Source: Aminobacter carboxidus (GTDB lineage: Bacteria > Pseudomonadota > Alphaproteobacteria > Rhizobiales > Rhizobiaceae). Taken from it: DNA of 64,000 bases. The stretch is taken from NCBI RefSeq assembly GCF_014863355.1, contig NZ_JACZEP010000001.1, positions 310,001 through 374,000 of the forward strand, in the 5' to 3' direction. The notes beneath the pieces are model-generated. The model saw nothing but the letters and a program-made list of their open reading frames with translations. It was not told the origin of the DNA and searched no databases. How positions within the stretch are numbered: the stretch's first letter is position 1; every line of letters starts with the position of its first letter. Position numbers and translations under genes: made by a program. Shown here in pieces: positions 17,893 to 27,627 of this stretch.

Positions 17893-20343
17893 ATGACCGA
17901 GAGACTTGTCATCATCGGCAACGGCATGGCCCCCGGGCGCATGCTGGAGCACCTGCTGGAGGCGGCACCCGACCGCTACCAGGTCACCATCTTCAACGCC
18001 GAGCCGCGCGTGAACTACGACCGCATCATGCTGTCGCCGGTCCTGTCGGGCGAGAAGGGTTATGAAGAAATCATCATCCATGGCGACGGCTGGTACATCA
18101 AGCACGGCATCATGCTGTACAAGGGCCACAGGATCGTCGCCATCGATCGCGCGGCCAAGACCGTCACGTCAGATCATGGCGTGACCGAGCCTTACGACAA
18201 GCTGGTCATAGCCACCGGCTCGGTACCGTTCATCATTCCGGTGCCCGGCAACGACATGGCCGGCGTGCTGAGCTACCGCGACCTCGACGACGTCAACTCC
18301 ATGCTGCTCGCGGCGCAGTCGCGCGCCAAGGCGGTCGTCATCGGCGGCGGTCTGCTCGGCCTCGAAGCTGCCGCCGGCCTGCAGTCGCGCGGCATGGACG
18401 TCACCGTGCTGCACGTCATGTCGACGCTGATGGAGCGCCAACTCGACCCGGCCGCCGGCTACCTCTTGCAGAAGGCTGTCGAGGCGCGCGGCATCAAGGT
18501 CATCACTAAGGCCAACACCAAGGCCATCGTCGGTAATGGCAAGGTCGAGGGCGTCGAACTCGCCGACGGCACCATCATTGCGGCAAACCTGGTCGTCATG
18601 GCGGTCGGTATCCGGCCGAATGCGGCGATCGCCAGGGATGCCGGTATCGAGACCAATCGCGGCATCGTCGTCGACCACGGCATGAGCACCTCCGATCCAG
18701 ACGTCATGGCGCTCGGCGAATGCGCCGAAGTCGGCGGCCAGGTCTACGGGCTTGTCGCGCCGCTCTACGAAATGGCCCGTGTTGCCGCCAGCCATCTCGC
18801 CGGCGAGGAGGGAGCCAGATTCGTCCACTCCGACACGCCGACAAAGCTCAAGGTCACTGGCATCGATCTCTATTCGCTCGGTGATTTCGCCGACGGTGAC
18901 GACCGCGAGGAGATCGTGCTGCGCGACGCCGCGGCCGGCATCTACAAGCGCCTGGTTCTCAAGGACAACCGCCTCATCGGTACCGTGCTTTATGGCGAGA
19001 CTGGCGACGGCGCCTGGTTCAACGATCTCAAAAAGAAGCAGACCGACATCTCGGAGATGCGCGACACGCTGATCTTCGGTCAGGCCTATCAGGGAGGATC
19101 GCCGCTGGACCCTATGGCGGCCGTTGCAGCACTGGCGGATGATGCGGAAATCTGCGGCTGCAACGGCGTCTGCAAGGGCAAGATCACCGGCACCATCACC
19201 TCCAAGGGATTGACGTCGCTCGACGACGTGCGCGCTCATACCAAAGCCTCCGCCTCCTGCGGCTCGTGCACCGGGCTTGTGGAGCAGCTGATGTCGCTGA
19301 CCCTCGGCGACAGCTACAACCCCACCGCCGTGCAGCCGATGTGCAAATGCACCGACTTTGGCCACGACGACGTGCGCCGGCTGATCAAGGCCAAGGGGCT
19401 GAAGACCATCCCCGAAGTCATGCAGGAGCTGCAGTGGAAGACCTCCTGCGGCTGCGCCAAATGCCGGCCCGCGCTCAACTACTACCTCGTCTGCGACTGG
19501 CCCGACGAATATGCCGACGACTACCAGTCGCGCTTTATCAACGAGCGTGTCCACGCCAACATCCAGAAGGACGGCACCTATTCGGTGGTGCCGCGCATGT
19601 GGGGCGGGGTGACCAATGCCAACGAACTGCGCGCCATCGCCGACGTCGTCGACAAGTTCGAAATCCCACTGGTGAAGGTCACCGGTGGCCAGCGCATCGA
19701 CATGCTTGGCATCAGGAAGGAGGACCTTCCTGCGGTCTGGTCCGATCTCGGCAAGGCCGGATTCGTTTCGGGCCATGCCTATGCCAAGGGCCTGCGCACG
19801 GTGAAGACCTGCGTCGGCTCGGACTGGTGCCGCTTTGGCACGCAGGATTCGACCGGGCTTGGCATCCGCATCGAAAAGTTCATGTGGGGCTCGTGGACGC
19901 CGGCCAAGCTCAAGATGGCGGTGTCGGGCTGCCCGCGCAATTGCGCCGAGGCGACCTGCAAGGACGTTGGCGTGATCTGCGTCGACAGTGGCTTCGAGAT
20001 CCACTTCGCCGGTGCAGCCGGCCTCGACATCAAGGGTACCGAGGTGCTCGGCCTGGTCAAATCAGAAGACGAGGCGCTCGAGGTCATCATCGCGCTGACG
20101 CAGATGTATCGGGAACAGGGCCGCTATCTCGAACGTATCTACAAATGGGCCAAGCGTGTCGGGGTGGCCGAGATCAAGCGCCAGATTCTCGACGATGCCG
20201 ACAAGCGGACGGCTTACTACGACCGCTTCGTCTTCAGCCAGAAGTTTGCCCAGGTCGACCCATGGTCGGAGCGCGTCTCCGGCAAGGACAAGCACGAGTT
20301 CCGGCCGATGGCTTCGGTCGGTTTCGCGGAGGCTGCGGAATGA
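17893..20343 (+). CDS. nirB: Assimilatory NAD(P)H nitrite reductase large subunit
   Basis: An 816-residue multidomain enzyme reducing nitrite to ammonium. Order: N-terminal FAD/NAD(P) oxidoreductase domain (VIIGNGMAPGRM, GGGLLGLEAA), two BFD-like [2Fe-2S] regions (CGCNGVCKG with CGSCTGL, then CKCTDFG with CGCAKC), and a C-terminal siroheme/[4Fe-4S] domain (CVGSDWCRFG, GCPRNCAEATC). The start is ATG 17893; the frame stays open within the transporter gene upstream but is not homologous there. The stop overlaps nirD by ATGA. Siroheme synthesis genes are not in this window. Confidence 0.95.
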   Translation: MTERLVIIGNGMAPGRMLEHLLEAAPDRYQVTIFNAEPRVNYDRIMLSPVLSGEKGYEEIIIHGDGWYIKHGIMLYKGHRIVAIDRAAKTVTSDHGVTEPYDKLVIATGSVPFIIPVPGNDMAGVLSYRDLDDVNSMLLAAQSRAKAVVIGGGLLGLEAAAGLQSRGMDVTVLHVMSTLMERQLDPAAGYLLQKAVEARGIKVITKANTKAIVGNGKVEGVELADGTIIAANLVVMAVGIRPNAAIARDAGIETNRGIVVDHGMSTSDPDVMALGECAEVGGQVYGLVAPLYEMARVAASHLAGEEGARFVHSDTPTKLKVTGIDLYSLGDFADGDDREEIVLRDAAAGIYKRLVLKDNRLIGTVLYGETGDGAWFNDLKKKQTDISEMRDTLIFGQAYQGGSPLDPMAAVAALADDAEICGCNGVCKGKITGTITSKGLTSLDDVRAHTKASASCGSCTGLVEQLMSLTLGDSYNPTAVQPMCKCTDFGHDDVRRLIKAKGLKTIPEVMQELQWKTSCGCAKCRPALNYYLVCDWPDEYADDYQSRFINERVHANIQKDGTYSVVPRMWGGVTNANELRAIADVVDKFEIPLVKVTGGQRIDMLGIRKEDLPAVWSDLGKAGFVSGHAYAKGLRTVKTCVGSDWCRFGTQDSTGLGIRIEKFMWGSWTPAKLKMAVSGCPRNCAEATCKDVGVICVDSGFEIHFAGAAGLDIKGTEVLGLVKSEDEALEVIIALTQMYREQGRYLERIYKWAKRVGVAEIKRQILDDADKRTAYYDRFVFSQKFAQVDPWSERVSGKDKHEFRPMASVGFAEAAE

Positions 20344-20678
20344 GCGAGATGGACTGGATCGCGATCGGAACGTTGGACGACATACCCGTGCGCGGCGCGC
20401 GCTGCGTGACCACGCCCCAGGGCAAGATTGGCGTGTTCCGTACCGCCGAAGACCAGGTTTTCGCCATCGAGGATCACTGCCCGCACAAGGGCGGGCCGCT
20501 GAGCCAGGGCATCGTGCATGGTGCTGCGGTGACATGCCCACTGCACAATTGGGTGTTTTCGCTGGAAACGGGCAGGGCGCAGGGTGCTGACGAAGGTTCG
20601 GTCAGAACCATCCCGCTCAAGGTCGAGGAAGGGCGGCTGTTCATCGCCCTCGACGTCCTGGCTTCGAAGGCTGCCTGA
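20340..20678 (+). CDS. nirD: Nitrite reductase small subunit, Rieske type
   Basis: A 112-residue Rieske-fold protein. Unlike NirD proteins that have lost the cluster, it keeps both ligand pairs, CPH (in EDHCPHKGGPLSQG) and CPLHNW, so it should carry a [2Fe-2S] cluster. It is the partner of NirB and overlaps its stop by 4 bp; nasA follows 2 bp after its own stop. This tight packing indicates one transcript and fixed subunit ratios. Confidence 0.92.
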   Translation: MSEMDWIAIGTLDDIPVRGARCVTTPQGKIGVFRTAEDQVFAIEDHCPHKGGPLSQGIVHGAAVTCPLHNWVFSLETGRAQGADEGSVRTIPLKVEEGRLFIALDVLASKAA

Positions 20679-20680
20679 TC

Positions 20681-23353
20681 ATGACGGATGCACGCGAGGT
20701 GAGGACCGCCTGTCCCTATTGCGGGGTGGGTTGCGGCGTGCAGGCGCGGGTCGCTGCGGACGGCACTGTGTCCGTGCGCGGCGACCCCGGCCATCCCGCC
20801 AATTCGGGCAAGCTGTGCTCCAAGGGGTCGGCGCTCGGCGAAACGCTCGGCCTTGACGGACGCGTGCTCCATCCCGAGATCGCCGGGCGCCGCGCCGGCT
20901 GGGACGCAGCGCTCGATCTGGTGGCCAGGCGGTTCTCCGAGACGATAGCCCGACACGGGCCGGATTCGGTCGCCTTCTACGTCTCGGGGCAACTGCTGAC
21001 TGAGGACTATTACGTCGCCAACAAGCTGATGAAGGGTTTCATCGGCTCGGCCAACATCGACACCAATTCGCGGCTGTGCATGGCCTCCAGTGTCGCCGGC
21101 CACAAGCGCGCCTTCGGCGAAGACATCGTGCCTGGTGTCTACGAGGATTTCGAACAGGCCGACCTCGTCGTGCTGGTTGGTTCCAACACCGCCTGGTGCC
21201 ACCCGATCCTCTACCAGCGCCTGCTCGCCACCCGGGCCGAACGCGGAACGAAGATCGTGGTCGTCGATCCGCGCCGCACCGCAACGGCAGCGGAATGCGA
21301 CCTGCACCTGCAGCTCAAGCCGGGAACGGACGTGATGCTGTTCAATGGCCTTGTGGCGCATCTCGCGCGCTGCGGCGCCGTTGATTCAGCCTATGTCGCC
21401 GCGCATACGACCGGCTTCGACGCGGCGCTCAGCCTTGCTGCAGCTGATGCACCCTCTCTGAAGCGGGTCGCTGAAACCTGCGATCTCGACGCTGCCGACA
21501 TTGCCGCCTTCTACGACTGGTTCGCGGCGACGGAACGAACCGTCACCGTCTACAGCCAGGGCGTCAACCAGTCGGCCCACGGCACCGACAAGGTCAACGC
21601 CATCATCAACTGCCATCTTGCGACGGGACGCATCGGCAGGCCGGGCATGGGGCCGTTTTCGGTCACCGGTCAGCCCAACGCCATGGGTGGCAGGGAGGTC
21701 GGCGGCCTTGCCAACCAGCTTGCCGCGCATATGGGTTTCGACGATCCGTCGGCCCCGGACCGGGTTGGCCGCTTCTGGCATGCGCCTGATATCGCCCGTA
21801 GGCCGGGCCTCAAGGCCGTCGACATGTTCGAGGCGGCAAGCGACGGGCGCATCAAGGCGCTCTGGGTCATGGGCACCAACCCCGCCGTCAGCATGCCGGA
21901 TGCCGGCAAGGTGCGCGCGGCCTTGAAGGCGTGCGACTTCGTGGTGGTGTCGGATGTCACCCGTACCGACACCAGCCATTTCGCCGACGTGCTGCTGCCT
22001 GCCGCGGCCTGGGGCGAAAAGGACGGCACCGTCACCAATTCCGAGCGCCTGATATCGCGCCAGAAATCGTTCCTGCCATTGCCGGGGGAGGTCCGTCCCG
22101 ACTGGTGGATCGTATCAGAGGCCGCCCGGCGCATGGGTTTCGCCGAGGCCTTCGACTACGCTGAACCGGCCGCGATCTTTCGCGAGCATGCCGCGCTTTC
22201 GGCTTTCGAAAACGAGGGCGCGCGCCTGTTCGACATCGGCGGCCTCACCGACCTTACCGACGCCGAATACGATGCCCTTGCGCCACTGCACTGGCCGTTT
22301 CCCGCAGGCGCTACGGGCCGTACTCAGCGGTTGCTGGGTGACGGCAGGTTTCCCACTGCCGACGGCCGCGCCCGCTTCTTGCCGGTCCGCCAGGAAGGCG
22401 CTGCACTACCGGTCGATGCGGCCTATCCGCTTGTGCTCAACACGGGACGGTTGCGTGACCAGTGGCACACCATGACCCGTACGGGACGTGTGCCAAGGCT
22501 GATGGCCAACGCGCCCGAGCCGGCGGTCGAGCTGAACCCCGTCGATGCAGCCGCACTCGGGATCGCCGACGGCGACCTGGTCCGCATCGAAAGCCGCTAT
22601 GGCGGCGCTCGCGCCAAGGCTGCCGCCAGCCCCGGCCAGCGGCGCGGCGAGGCCTTCCTGCCGATGCATTGGAGCGGGCGCTTTGCCGCCAATTCGGCAG
22701 CCGGGTCTCTGTCGGCGCCGATCACCGATCCCTTCTCCGGACAGCCGGAACTCAAGCATGTCCCTGTGCGGATCTCGCGCGAGCCTGTCTTATGGGCCGG
22801 TGTGTTGATGACGCGCCGCGACATCAGGCCGACTGGCTTCGTCCATTGGAGCCGCGCCGCCGTTGCCGGCGGATGGGTCTACGAACTGTCCGGCACCGAG
22901 CCGCCCGAACAGGGCTTCCTGCTCGCCCGCCGCCTGGTCGACGTGGTGCCCGCCGACCAGTTGCTCGAATACACCGACCGCCGGACCTCGACCTTCCGTG
23001 CCGCGGCTACCGACAGCGAGGGCAAGCTCGCCGAGGCGCTATTGGTTGCGCCGCGCGGCCTGCTGCCCGAGCGCGACTGGCTGCTGTCGCTGCTCGCCAC
23101 GGGTGAGCCGCTGTCGCCGCTCGACCGCCGCGCGCTGCTGTCGGGGCGTGCGCCGACGCCGGTGCCTTCGGTCGGCCGCATCGTCTGTTCGTGCTTCAGT
23201 GTCGGGGTGAATCAGCTTGCTGCGGCGATCTCGGCCGGCAACGCCAGCCTCGACGAGATAGGCGTGGTGTTGAAGGCCGGCACCAACTGCGGCTCCTGCC
23301 GCTCGGAGATCAGGGCGATGCTCGAGGCGTCACGCCTTGTGGCGGCGGAGTGA
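20681..23353 (+). CDS. nasA: Assimilatory nitrate reductase catalytic subunit
   Basis: An 890-residue molybdopterin-guanine-dinucleotide enzyme. The N-terminal [4Fe-4S] site reads CPYCGVGCG ... CSKG. The middle is the MoCo-binding core (QLLTEDYYVANKLMKGFIG, ANIDTNSRLCMASS) followed by the dinucleotide-binding domain (LVLNTGRLRDQWHTMTRTG). The C-terminus has an extra BFD-like [2Fe-2S] domain with cysteines at about 836, 838, 870 and 873, typical of NADH-linked NasA. It reduces nitrate to nitrite in the cytoplasm, feeding NirBD. It is the last gene of the nas operon; the next gene is convergent. Confidence 0.94.
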   Translation: MTDAREVRTACPYCGVGCGVQARVAADGTVSVRGDPGHPANSGKLCSKGSALGETLGLDGRVLHPEIAGRRAGWDAALDLVARRFSETIARHGPDSVAFYVSGQLLTEDYYVANKLMKGFIGSANIDTNSRLCMASSVAGHKRAFGEDIVPGVYEDFEQADLVVLVGSNTAWCHPILYQRLLATRAERGTKIVVVDPRRTATAAECDLHLQLKPGTDVMLFNGLVAHLARCGAVDSAYVAAHTTGFDAALSLAAADAPSLKRVAETCDLDAADIAAFYDWFAATERTVTVYSQGVNQSAHGTDKVNAIINCHLATGRIGRPGMGPFSVTGQPNAMGGREVGGLANQLAAHMGFDDPSAPDRVGRFWHAPDIARRPGLKAVDMFEAASDGRIKALWVMGTNPAVSMPDAGKVRAALKACDFVVVSDVTRTDTSHFADVLLPAAAWGEKDGTVTNSERLISRQKSFLPLPGEVRPDWWIVSEAARRMGFAEAFDYAEPAAIFREHAALSAFENEGARLFDIGGLTDLTDAEYDALAPLHWPFPAGATGRTQRLLGDGRFPTADGRARFLPVRQEGAALPVDAAYPLVLNTGRLRDQWHTMTRTGRVPRLMANAPEPAVELNPVDAAALGIADGDLVRIESRYGGARAKAAASPGQRRGEAFLPMHWSGRFAANSAAGSLSAPITDPFSGQPELKHVPVRISREPVLWAGVLMTRRDIRPTGFVHWSRAAVAGGWVYELSGTEPPEQGFLLARRLVDVVPADQLLEYTDRRTSTFRAAATDSEGKLAEALLVAPRGLLPERDWLLSLLATGEPLSPLDRRALLSGRAPTPVPSVGRIVCSCFSVGVNQLAAAISAGNASLDEIGVVLKAGTNCGSCRSEIRAMLEASRLVAAE

Positions 23354-23386
23354 GCCCGGCCGCAGAAATGGACGTGCCGATCCCTG

Positions 23387-24238
23387 TTACCGTACCTTGA
23401 GCGCCGCCACCGCTGCTTCGCTGCGGTGGATGTGGTCGTTGGCGTCGTCCTCGCGCTGGACGAGCAGGATGAACAACAGATCGGTGAGCGCAAGTTGCGC
23501 GTCGCGGGCGGTGATCGACGACGAGCGGACGTTGTCTTCGTCGCTGACGGAATGAAGCACGATATCCGAAATGGCGCTCAAGGGATTGTCCCTGAGCGAG
23601 GAGATGACAACGACTGTTGCGCCACGCTGCTTGGCGAGTTCGGCGATGCGGACGGTCTCTATGCTCGTGCCCGAATGCGAGAATGCGAGCATCACGTCCC
23701 GCGTCCCCAGCGACGCGGCGCTGGCCAACTGAACATGGCTGTCGCTGTCATGCAGCACGTTGCGGCCGAGCTTCATCAGCTTGATGGCGAAGTCACGGGC
23801 GACGAGCGATGAAGCGCTGACGCCGGCGAGGTGGATGCGCTCGGCCCGGTCGAGCAGGTCGAGAACCCGCTCCATGGTCTGCTCGCTGTTGACCGACATC
23901 GTCTGCTGCATGGCCGCAAGCTTGCCGGCCACCAGCTTCTGCTGCACGGCGACATAGCCGTCGGCACGGTCGATGCTGCCGTGGACCATGCCGGGCGGCG
24001 CCTGCCATTGTTGGGCTTTGGCCTCGCTGACCGCGAGCTTCAGCTGCTGGTAGCTCGGATAGCCGAGCTTCTGCGCGAACTTGACCACGCTGGACTGGCT
24101 GCGGCCGGTCTGTTCGCCAAGCGCCACCGACGACAGGCGCAGCATTTCATCCGGATTGTCGACGATGAACTGGCCGATCTGTCGATCTGCCGGAGCCATG
24201 GTGTCGAGCGTCGCAATGATTTTCGTGAGAACCGACAT
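23387..24238 (-). CDS. RpiR/MurR-family transcriptional regulator
   Basis: A 283-residue regulator with an N-terminal HTH_6 domain (about 1-75, SVALGEQTGRSQSSVVKFAQ) and a C-terminal SIS sugar-phosphate-binding domain (about 120-260). This is the family of MurR, which represses murQ in E. coli and responds to MurNAc-6-phosphate. It is divergent from the murA/murQ cluster. Palindromes of the form GGAATA-N3-TATTCC lie in the shared promoter region and again before murQ, so it is the obvious regulator of the cluster. The ligand is inferred to be MurNAc-6-P or GlcNAc-6-P. Confidence 0.9.
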   Translation of the reverse strand: MSVLTKIIATLDTMAPADRQIGQFIVDNPDEMLRLSSVALGEQTGRSQSSVVKFAQKLGYPSYQQLKLAVSEAKAQQWQAPPGMVHGSIDRADGYVAVQQKLVAGKLAAMQQTMSVNSEQTMERVLDLLDRAERIHLAGVSASSLVARDFAIKLMKLGRNVLHDSDSHVQLASAASLGTRDVMLAFSHSGTSIETVRIAELAKQRGATVVVISSLRDNPLSAISDIVLHSVSDEDNVRSSSITARDAQLALTDLLFILLVQREDDANDHIHRSEAAVAALKVR

Positions 24239-24274
24239 GAAGCTCCTCGGGGCCCTTCATCATGCTGAAATCAG

Positions 24275-24289
24275 GGAATAGAATATTCC
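24275..24289. promoter_or_regulatory. Candidate RpiR operator between rpiR and murA
   Basis: A perfect palindrome GGAATA-GAA-TATTCC lies 36 bp upstream of the rpiR start and 85 bp upstream of murA. A related but imperfect copy (GGAAGAATAATCC) follows at 24305-24317, next to a TTGACA at 24298-24303. The same palindrome type occurs twice before murQ. Confidence 0.65.
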
Positions 24290-24374
24290 AATCCAGGTTG
24301 ACAGGGAAGAATAATCCGATCAACTCTCTTGTCAGTTCGGCCGTTTCGACCGGCTGCTGAACGGGTTCTTGAAC

Positions 24375-25631
24375 ATGGACAAATTGCGCATTGTCGGCGG
24401 GCAGAGGCTCCAGGGTGCGGTCGCCATATCAGGCGCCAAGAATGCCGCCCTGCCGCAAATTGCTGCATCGCTGCTGAGCCCTGAACCTCTTGAACTGACC
24501 AACTTGCCTGCGGTCAGCGACGTCGAGAACATGCTCGGTGTCATTGCCCAGCATGGAGCGGAGATCAGCCGCCAGGGCCGATCCGTGCGTGTCGACGCAA
24601 GTAAAGCCTCTTCGCGGGAAACCAGCTACGACACGGTACGCAAGATGCGCGCAACTGTGCTGGTGCTGGGGCCACTGCTCGCCCGCTTCGGCAAGGCGCA
24701 GGTATCTCTGCCCGGCGGCTGCGCCATCGGCGCGCGGCCTGTCGATATGCACATCAAGGCACTCGGACAGTTGGGCGCCGACATCGGCATCCAGGGCGGC
24801 TCGATCGTTGCTTCCGCGCCTGGCGGTCTGACGGGAACGCGCATCGTGCTCGGCTCGCCTTCCGTCGGTGCGACCGAAACTGCGATGATGGCGGCCACCG
24901 CGGCAAAGGGCGAGACCGAGATCGTCAACGCCGCCCGCGAGCCCGAGGTGATGGACCTCGCCGCCTGCCTTAGTGCCATGGGCGCAAATATCGAAGGGGC
25001 GGGGACGCACCGCATTCTCGTCCAGGGCGATACCTTTTGGCGCGCGGCCGCGCACCATACGATTCCCGACCGCATCGAGGCCGGAACCTATGCGATTGCG
25101 GCAGCGATATCAGGCGGCCAGCTCGAACTGACCAACGCGCGGCTCGAGCACATGGCGTCCGTCGTTCAGGTACTGGAAGCGGCGGGAGTCAGCGTCTGGC
25201 CGGGAGACCGGGGGCTTATCGTCTCGCGCGACGGCCCGTTGACGCCGGTCGACATTACGACGGAACCCTATCCCGGATTTCCGACCGATCTGCAGGCGCA
25301 ATTCATGGCATTGATGTGCTGTGCGCCGGGCGCGTCGCTGCTGCGCGAGACGGTGTTCGAGAACCGCTTCATGCATGTACCGGAGCTCGTTCGCCTCGGC
25401 GCCAACATCACGCTTCAAGGCACGTCCGCACTGGTGCGCGGCGGCACGCCGCTGCGTGGGGCGCAGGTCATGGCCACCGACCTGCGCGCCTCGGTGTCGC
25501 TGGTGCTTGCAGCACTGGTCGCCGAGGGTGAGAGCATCGTCAATCGCGTCTACCATCTCGATCGGGGTTACGAGAGCCTCGACCGCAAGCTCCGAATGTG
25601 CGGGGCGACCATCGAGCGGCTACCCGGATGA
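24375..25631 (+). CDS. murA: MurA-type UDP-GlcNAc 1-carboxyvinyltransferase
   Basis: A 418-residue enolpyruvyl transferase that adds PEP to UDP-GlcNAc, the first step of peptidoglycan precursor synthesis. Catalytic residues are all present: Lys22-Asn23 (SGAKNAALP), Cys116 in [11 protein letters not shown] (the fosfomycin target), and Asp305 in [14 protein letters not shown] and LDRGYE near the C-terminus are also conserved. ATG 24375 is preferred over an in-frame TTG two codons earlier. Its place as first gene of an amino-sugar catabolic cluster is unusual; whether the genome has another murA cannot be seen. The stop overlaps the next gene by ATGA. Confidence 0.9.
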   Translation: MDKLRIVGGQRLQGAVAISGAKNAALPQIAASLLSPEPLELTNLPAVSDVENMLGVIAQHGAEISRQGRSVRVDASKASSRETSYDTVRKMRATVLVLGPLLARFGKAQVSLPGGCAIGARPVDMHIKALGQLGADIGIQGGSIVASAPGGLTGTRIVLGSPSVGATETAMMAATAAKGETEIVNAAREPEVMDLAACLSAMGANIEGAGTHRILVQGDTFWRAAAHHTIPDRIEAGTYAIAAAISGGQLELTNARLEHMASVVQVLEAAGVSVWPGDRGLIVSRDGPLTPVDITTEPYPGFPTDLQAQFMALMCCAPGASLLRETVFENRFMHVPELVRLGANITLQGTSALVRGGTPLRGAQVMATDLRASVSLVLAALVAEGESIVNRVYHLDRGYESLDRKLRMCGATIERLPG

Positions 25632-26527
25632 GCTCCGCCACGGTCTCCCAATTCTATCTCGGCGTCGATGGCGGCGGCACGGGCTGCCGTGCCCGCATCG
25701 TCGATGAAGCCGGCGATGTGCTCGGCCAGGGCCTTTCCGGTCCCGCGACCACGAGGCTGGGCATCGACGTTGCCTGGGCGTCGATTGCCCGCGCCTATGG
25801 CGCGGCCGTCGAAGAGGCTGGCTTTGGCGCTACCGAACTGGCACGCACCTTCGCTGGCATCGGTCTTGCCGGGATCGGCCGCAAGGGCGCGCTGGAGGCA
25901 CTCCAGGCAATCGCGCACCCCTTCGCCGCCATCGGCTTCACCAGCGACGGCATGGGCGCCTGCCTAGGTGCTCATTCGGGCAAGGACGGCGCCATCGTCA
26001 TTGCCGGCACCGGCTCGATCGGACTGGGCTTCGTCGAGGGGCGGGACCTCAGGGTCGGCGGCTACGGCTTTCCCATTTCGGATGAAGGCAGTGGCGCCGA
26101 TCTCGGCCTGAAGGCGGTGCAGCTTGCGCTGCGCGCCAACGATGGCCGCCATGATCGCTCCGCTCTGCTCAGCGAGGTCATGCAGCGTTTCCACAACGAA
26201 CCGATGGAAGCGGTGGCCTGGATGGACCGGGCAACCGCCACCGACTACGCCGCGCTGGCACCGACCGTCATGCGCCATGCCGACCAGGGCGACGCCGCTG
26301 GACGCCGCATCGTGCAATCGGCGGCCGAGCAGATCGACACCATTGTGCGTACTTTGTTCGACAAGGGCGCGCCGCGCGTGACCCTGCTCGGTGGCCTGGC
26401 AAGCCCGCTGGAGCCCTGGCTTGCGCCCGACGTTCGCCGCCGCCTCAAGCCGGCTGATGGTGACGCCGTTTCCGGCGCGATCATCCTCGCCAGGCGGCTC
26501 GACCTGTCGAATATCTCAAAGGAATAA
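25628..26527 (+). CDS. BadF/BadG-type ATPase, likely N-acetylglucosamine kinase
   Basis: A 299-residue sugar kinase of the ASKHA fold. The N-terminal phosphate-binding loop reads LGVDGGGTGCRARIVD, the second phosphate site is IAGTGSIGLGF, and ISDEGSGADLG is the sugar-binding region as in eukaryote-type GlcNAc kinases. It should phosphorylate GlcNAc or glucosamine released from muropeptides. Coupled to murA by a 4-bp overlap. A candidate operator for the downstream murQ promoter overlaps its last codons. Confidence 0.8.
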   Translation: MSSATVSQFYLGVDGGGTGCRARIVDEAGDVLGQGLSGPATTRLGIDVAWASIARAYGAAVEEAGFGATELARTFAGIGLAGIGRKGALEALQAIAHPFAAIGFTSDGMGACLGAHSGKDGAIVIAGTGSIGLGFVEGRDLRVGGYGFPISDEGSGADLGLKAVQLALRANDGRHDRSALLSEVMQRFHNEPMEAVAWMDRATATDYAALAPTVMRHADQGDAAGRRIVQSAAEQIDTIVRTLFDKGAPRVTLLGGLASPLEPWLAPDVRRRLKPADGDAVSGAIILARRLDLSNISKE

Positions 26528-26572
26528 TCCATTCCAAATCTTGTTGACAGTAGGAATATTGCATTCTAGAAA
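26521..26572 (+). promoter_or_regulatory. murQ promoter with two RpiR-type palindromes
   Basis: Two palindromes lie 32 bp apart (about three helical turns): GGAATA-ATC-CATTCC at 26521-26535 and GGAATA-TTG-CATTCT at 26553-26567. Between and over them is a promoter TTGACA (26544-26549), 17-nt spacer, TAGAAA (26567-26572). The second palindrome fills the spacer, so binding should repress. The pattern matches the perfect site at 24275-24289. Confidence 0.65.
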
Positions 26573-26642
26573 GTTAATGAAGGCTCAGGAGAACCGGCTC
26601 CACGAGGCTCTTGCGTTTTGAGAACCGGGCAGGTGGCGACAA

Positions 26643-27575
26643 GTGTCAGAACAAGCCTTGATTTCGGAGCTGGGGCGATTGGTGTCCGAAGAGCGGAACC
26701 CGCGGACCATGGATATCGACCTGTTGCCGACGATCGACGTCCTCAGGAAGATCAACGACGAAGACAAGCTTGTCGCGCACGCGGTCGAGAAGGTGATCCC
26801 CGAGATTGCCGCCACCGTCGATCGCATCACCGTTGCCTTTCGGCAAGGCGGGCGCCTGATCTACATGGGGGCGGGCACCAGCGGCCGGATTGGCGTGCTT
26901 GACGCTTCCGAATGCCCCCCGACATTCCGCGTGCCGCCGACAATGGTCGTCGGCCTCATCGCTGGCGGCTACAGCGCGCTGCTGAAGGCAACGGAAGGCG
27001 CGGAGGACAGCCAGTCCAAGGGTGCCGAGGCACTGGCCGAAATCGACCTGACGGCCAAGGACGTCGTCGTCGGCATCGCCGCGAGCGGGCGCACGCCCTA
27101 CGTCATTGGTGGCCTCAACTACGCCAGGAAGATCGGTGCGACCGCGGTGGCACTGTCGTGCAATCCCCAGTCGTCGATCGCCGCCATTGCCGACATTGCG
27201 ATTTCGCCCGTTGTCGGTCCCGAAGCGCTGACCGGTTCGACCCGCATGAAGTCAGGCACGGCCGAAAAGCTGGTCCTCAATATGCTGACCACAGCCAGCA
27301 TGATCGGCATCGGCAAGAGCTACGAGAACCTGATGGTCGACCTGAAGGCGTCGAACAAGAAGCTCGTGGCAAGGGCTGCGCGCATCGTCATGCAGGCCGC
27401 CGAATGCACGCTGGAGGAAGCGCAGGCAGCGCTTGCCCAGACCGATAACGACGTGAAGCTGGCAATCCTCATCGTTTTGACGGGGATGAACCTCGCAGAT
27501 GCTCAGTTTGCACTGGAAGGGTCGAAAGGCTTCTTGCGAAAAGCGATCCAGGACGCGAGGCCCGCGTCGATGTGA
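26643..27575 (+). CDS. murQ: N-acetylmuramic acid 6-phosphate etherase
   Basis: A 310-residue SIS-fold lyase that cleaves the lactyl ether of MurNAc-6-P to give GlcNAc-6-P and D-lactate. Diagnostic segments are [20 protein letters not shown] (Glu90 is a catalytic candidate), the EGAED at about 118-122, and [16 protein letters not shown]. Start is GTG 26643 with AGGTGG upstream; the N-terminus aligns by eye with MurQ of E. coli (INDEDK segment). It has its own operator-bearing promoter but lies in line with the ABC transporter and AnmK genes. Confidence 0.93.
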   Translation: MSEQALISELGRLVSEERNPRTMDIDLLPTIDVLRKINDEDKLVAHAVEKVIPEIAATVDRITVAFRQGGRLIYMGAGTSGRIGVLDASECPPTFRVPPTMVVGLIAGGYSALLKATEGAEDSQSKGAEALAEIDLTAKDVVVGIAASGRTPYVIGGLNYARKIGATAVALSCNPQSSIAAIADIAISPVVGPEALTGSTRMKSGTAEKLVLNMLTTASMIGIGKSYENLMVDLKASNKKLVARAARIVMQAAECTLEEAQAALAQTDNDVKLAILIVLTGMNLADAQFALEGSKGFLRKAIQDARPASM

Positions 27576-27627
27576 TGCTGGGCGGCCACGATGCCGCTCA
27601 GGGAGATGAGATAACGGGAGGATGAAA

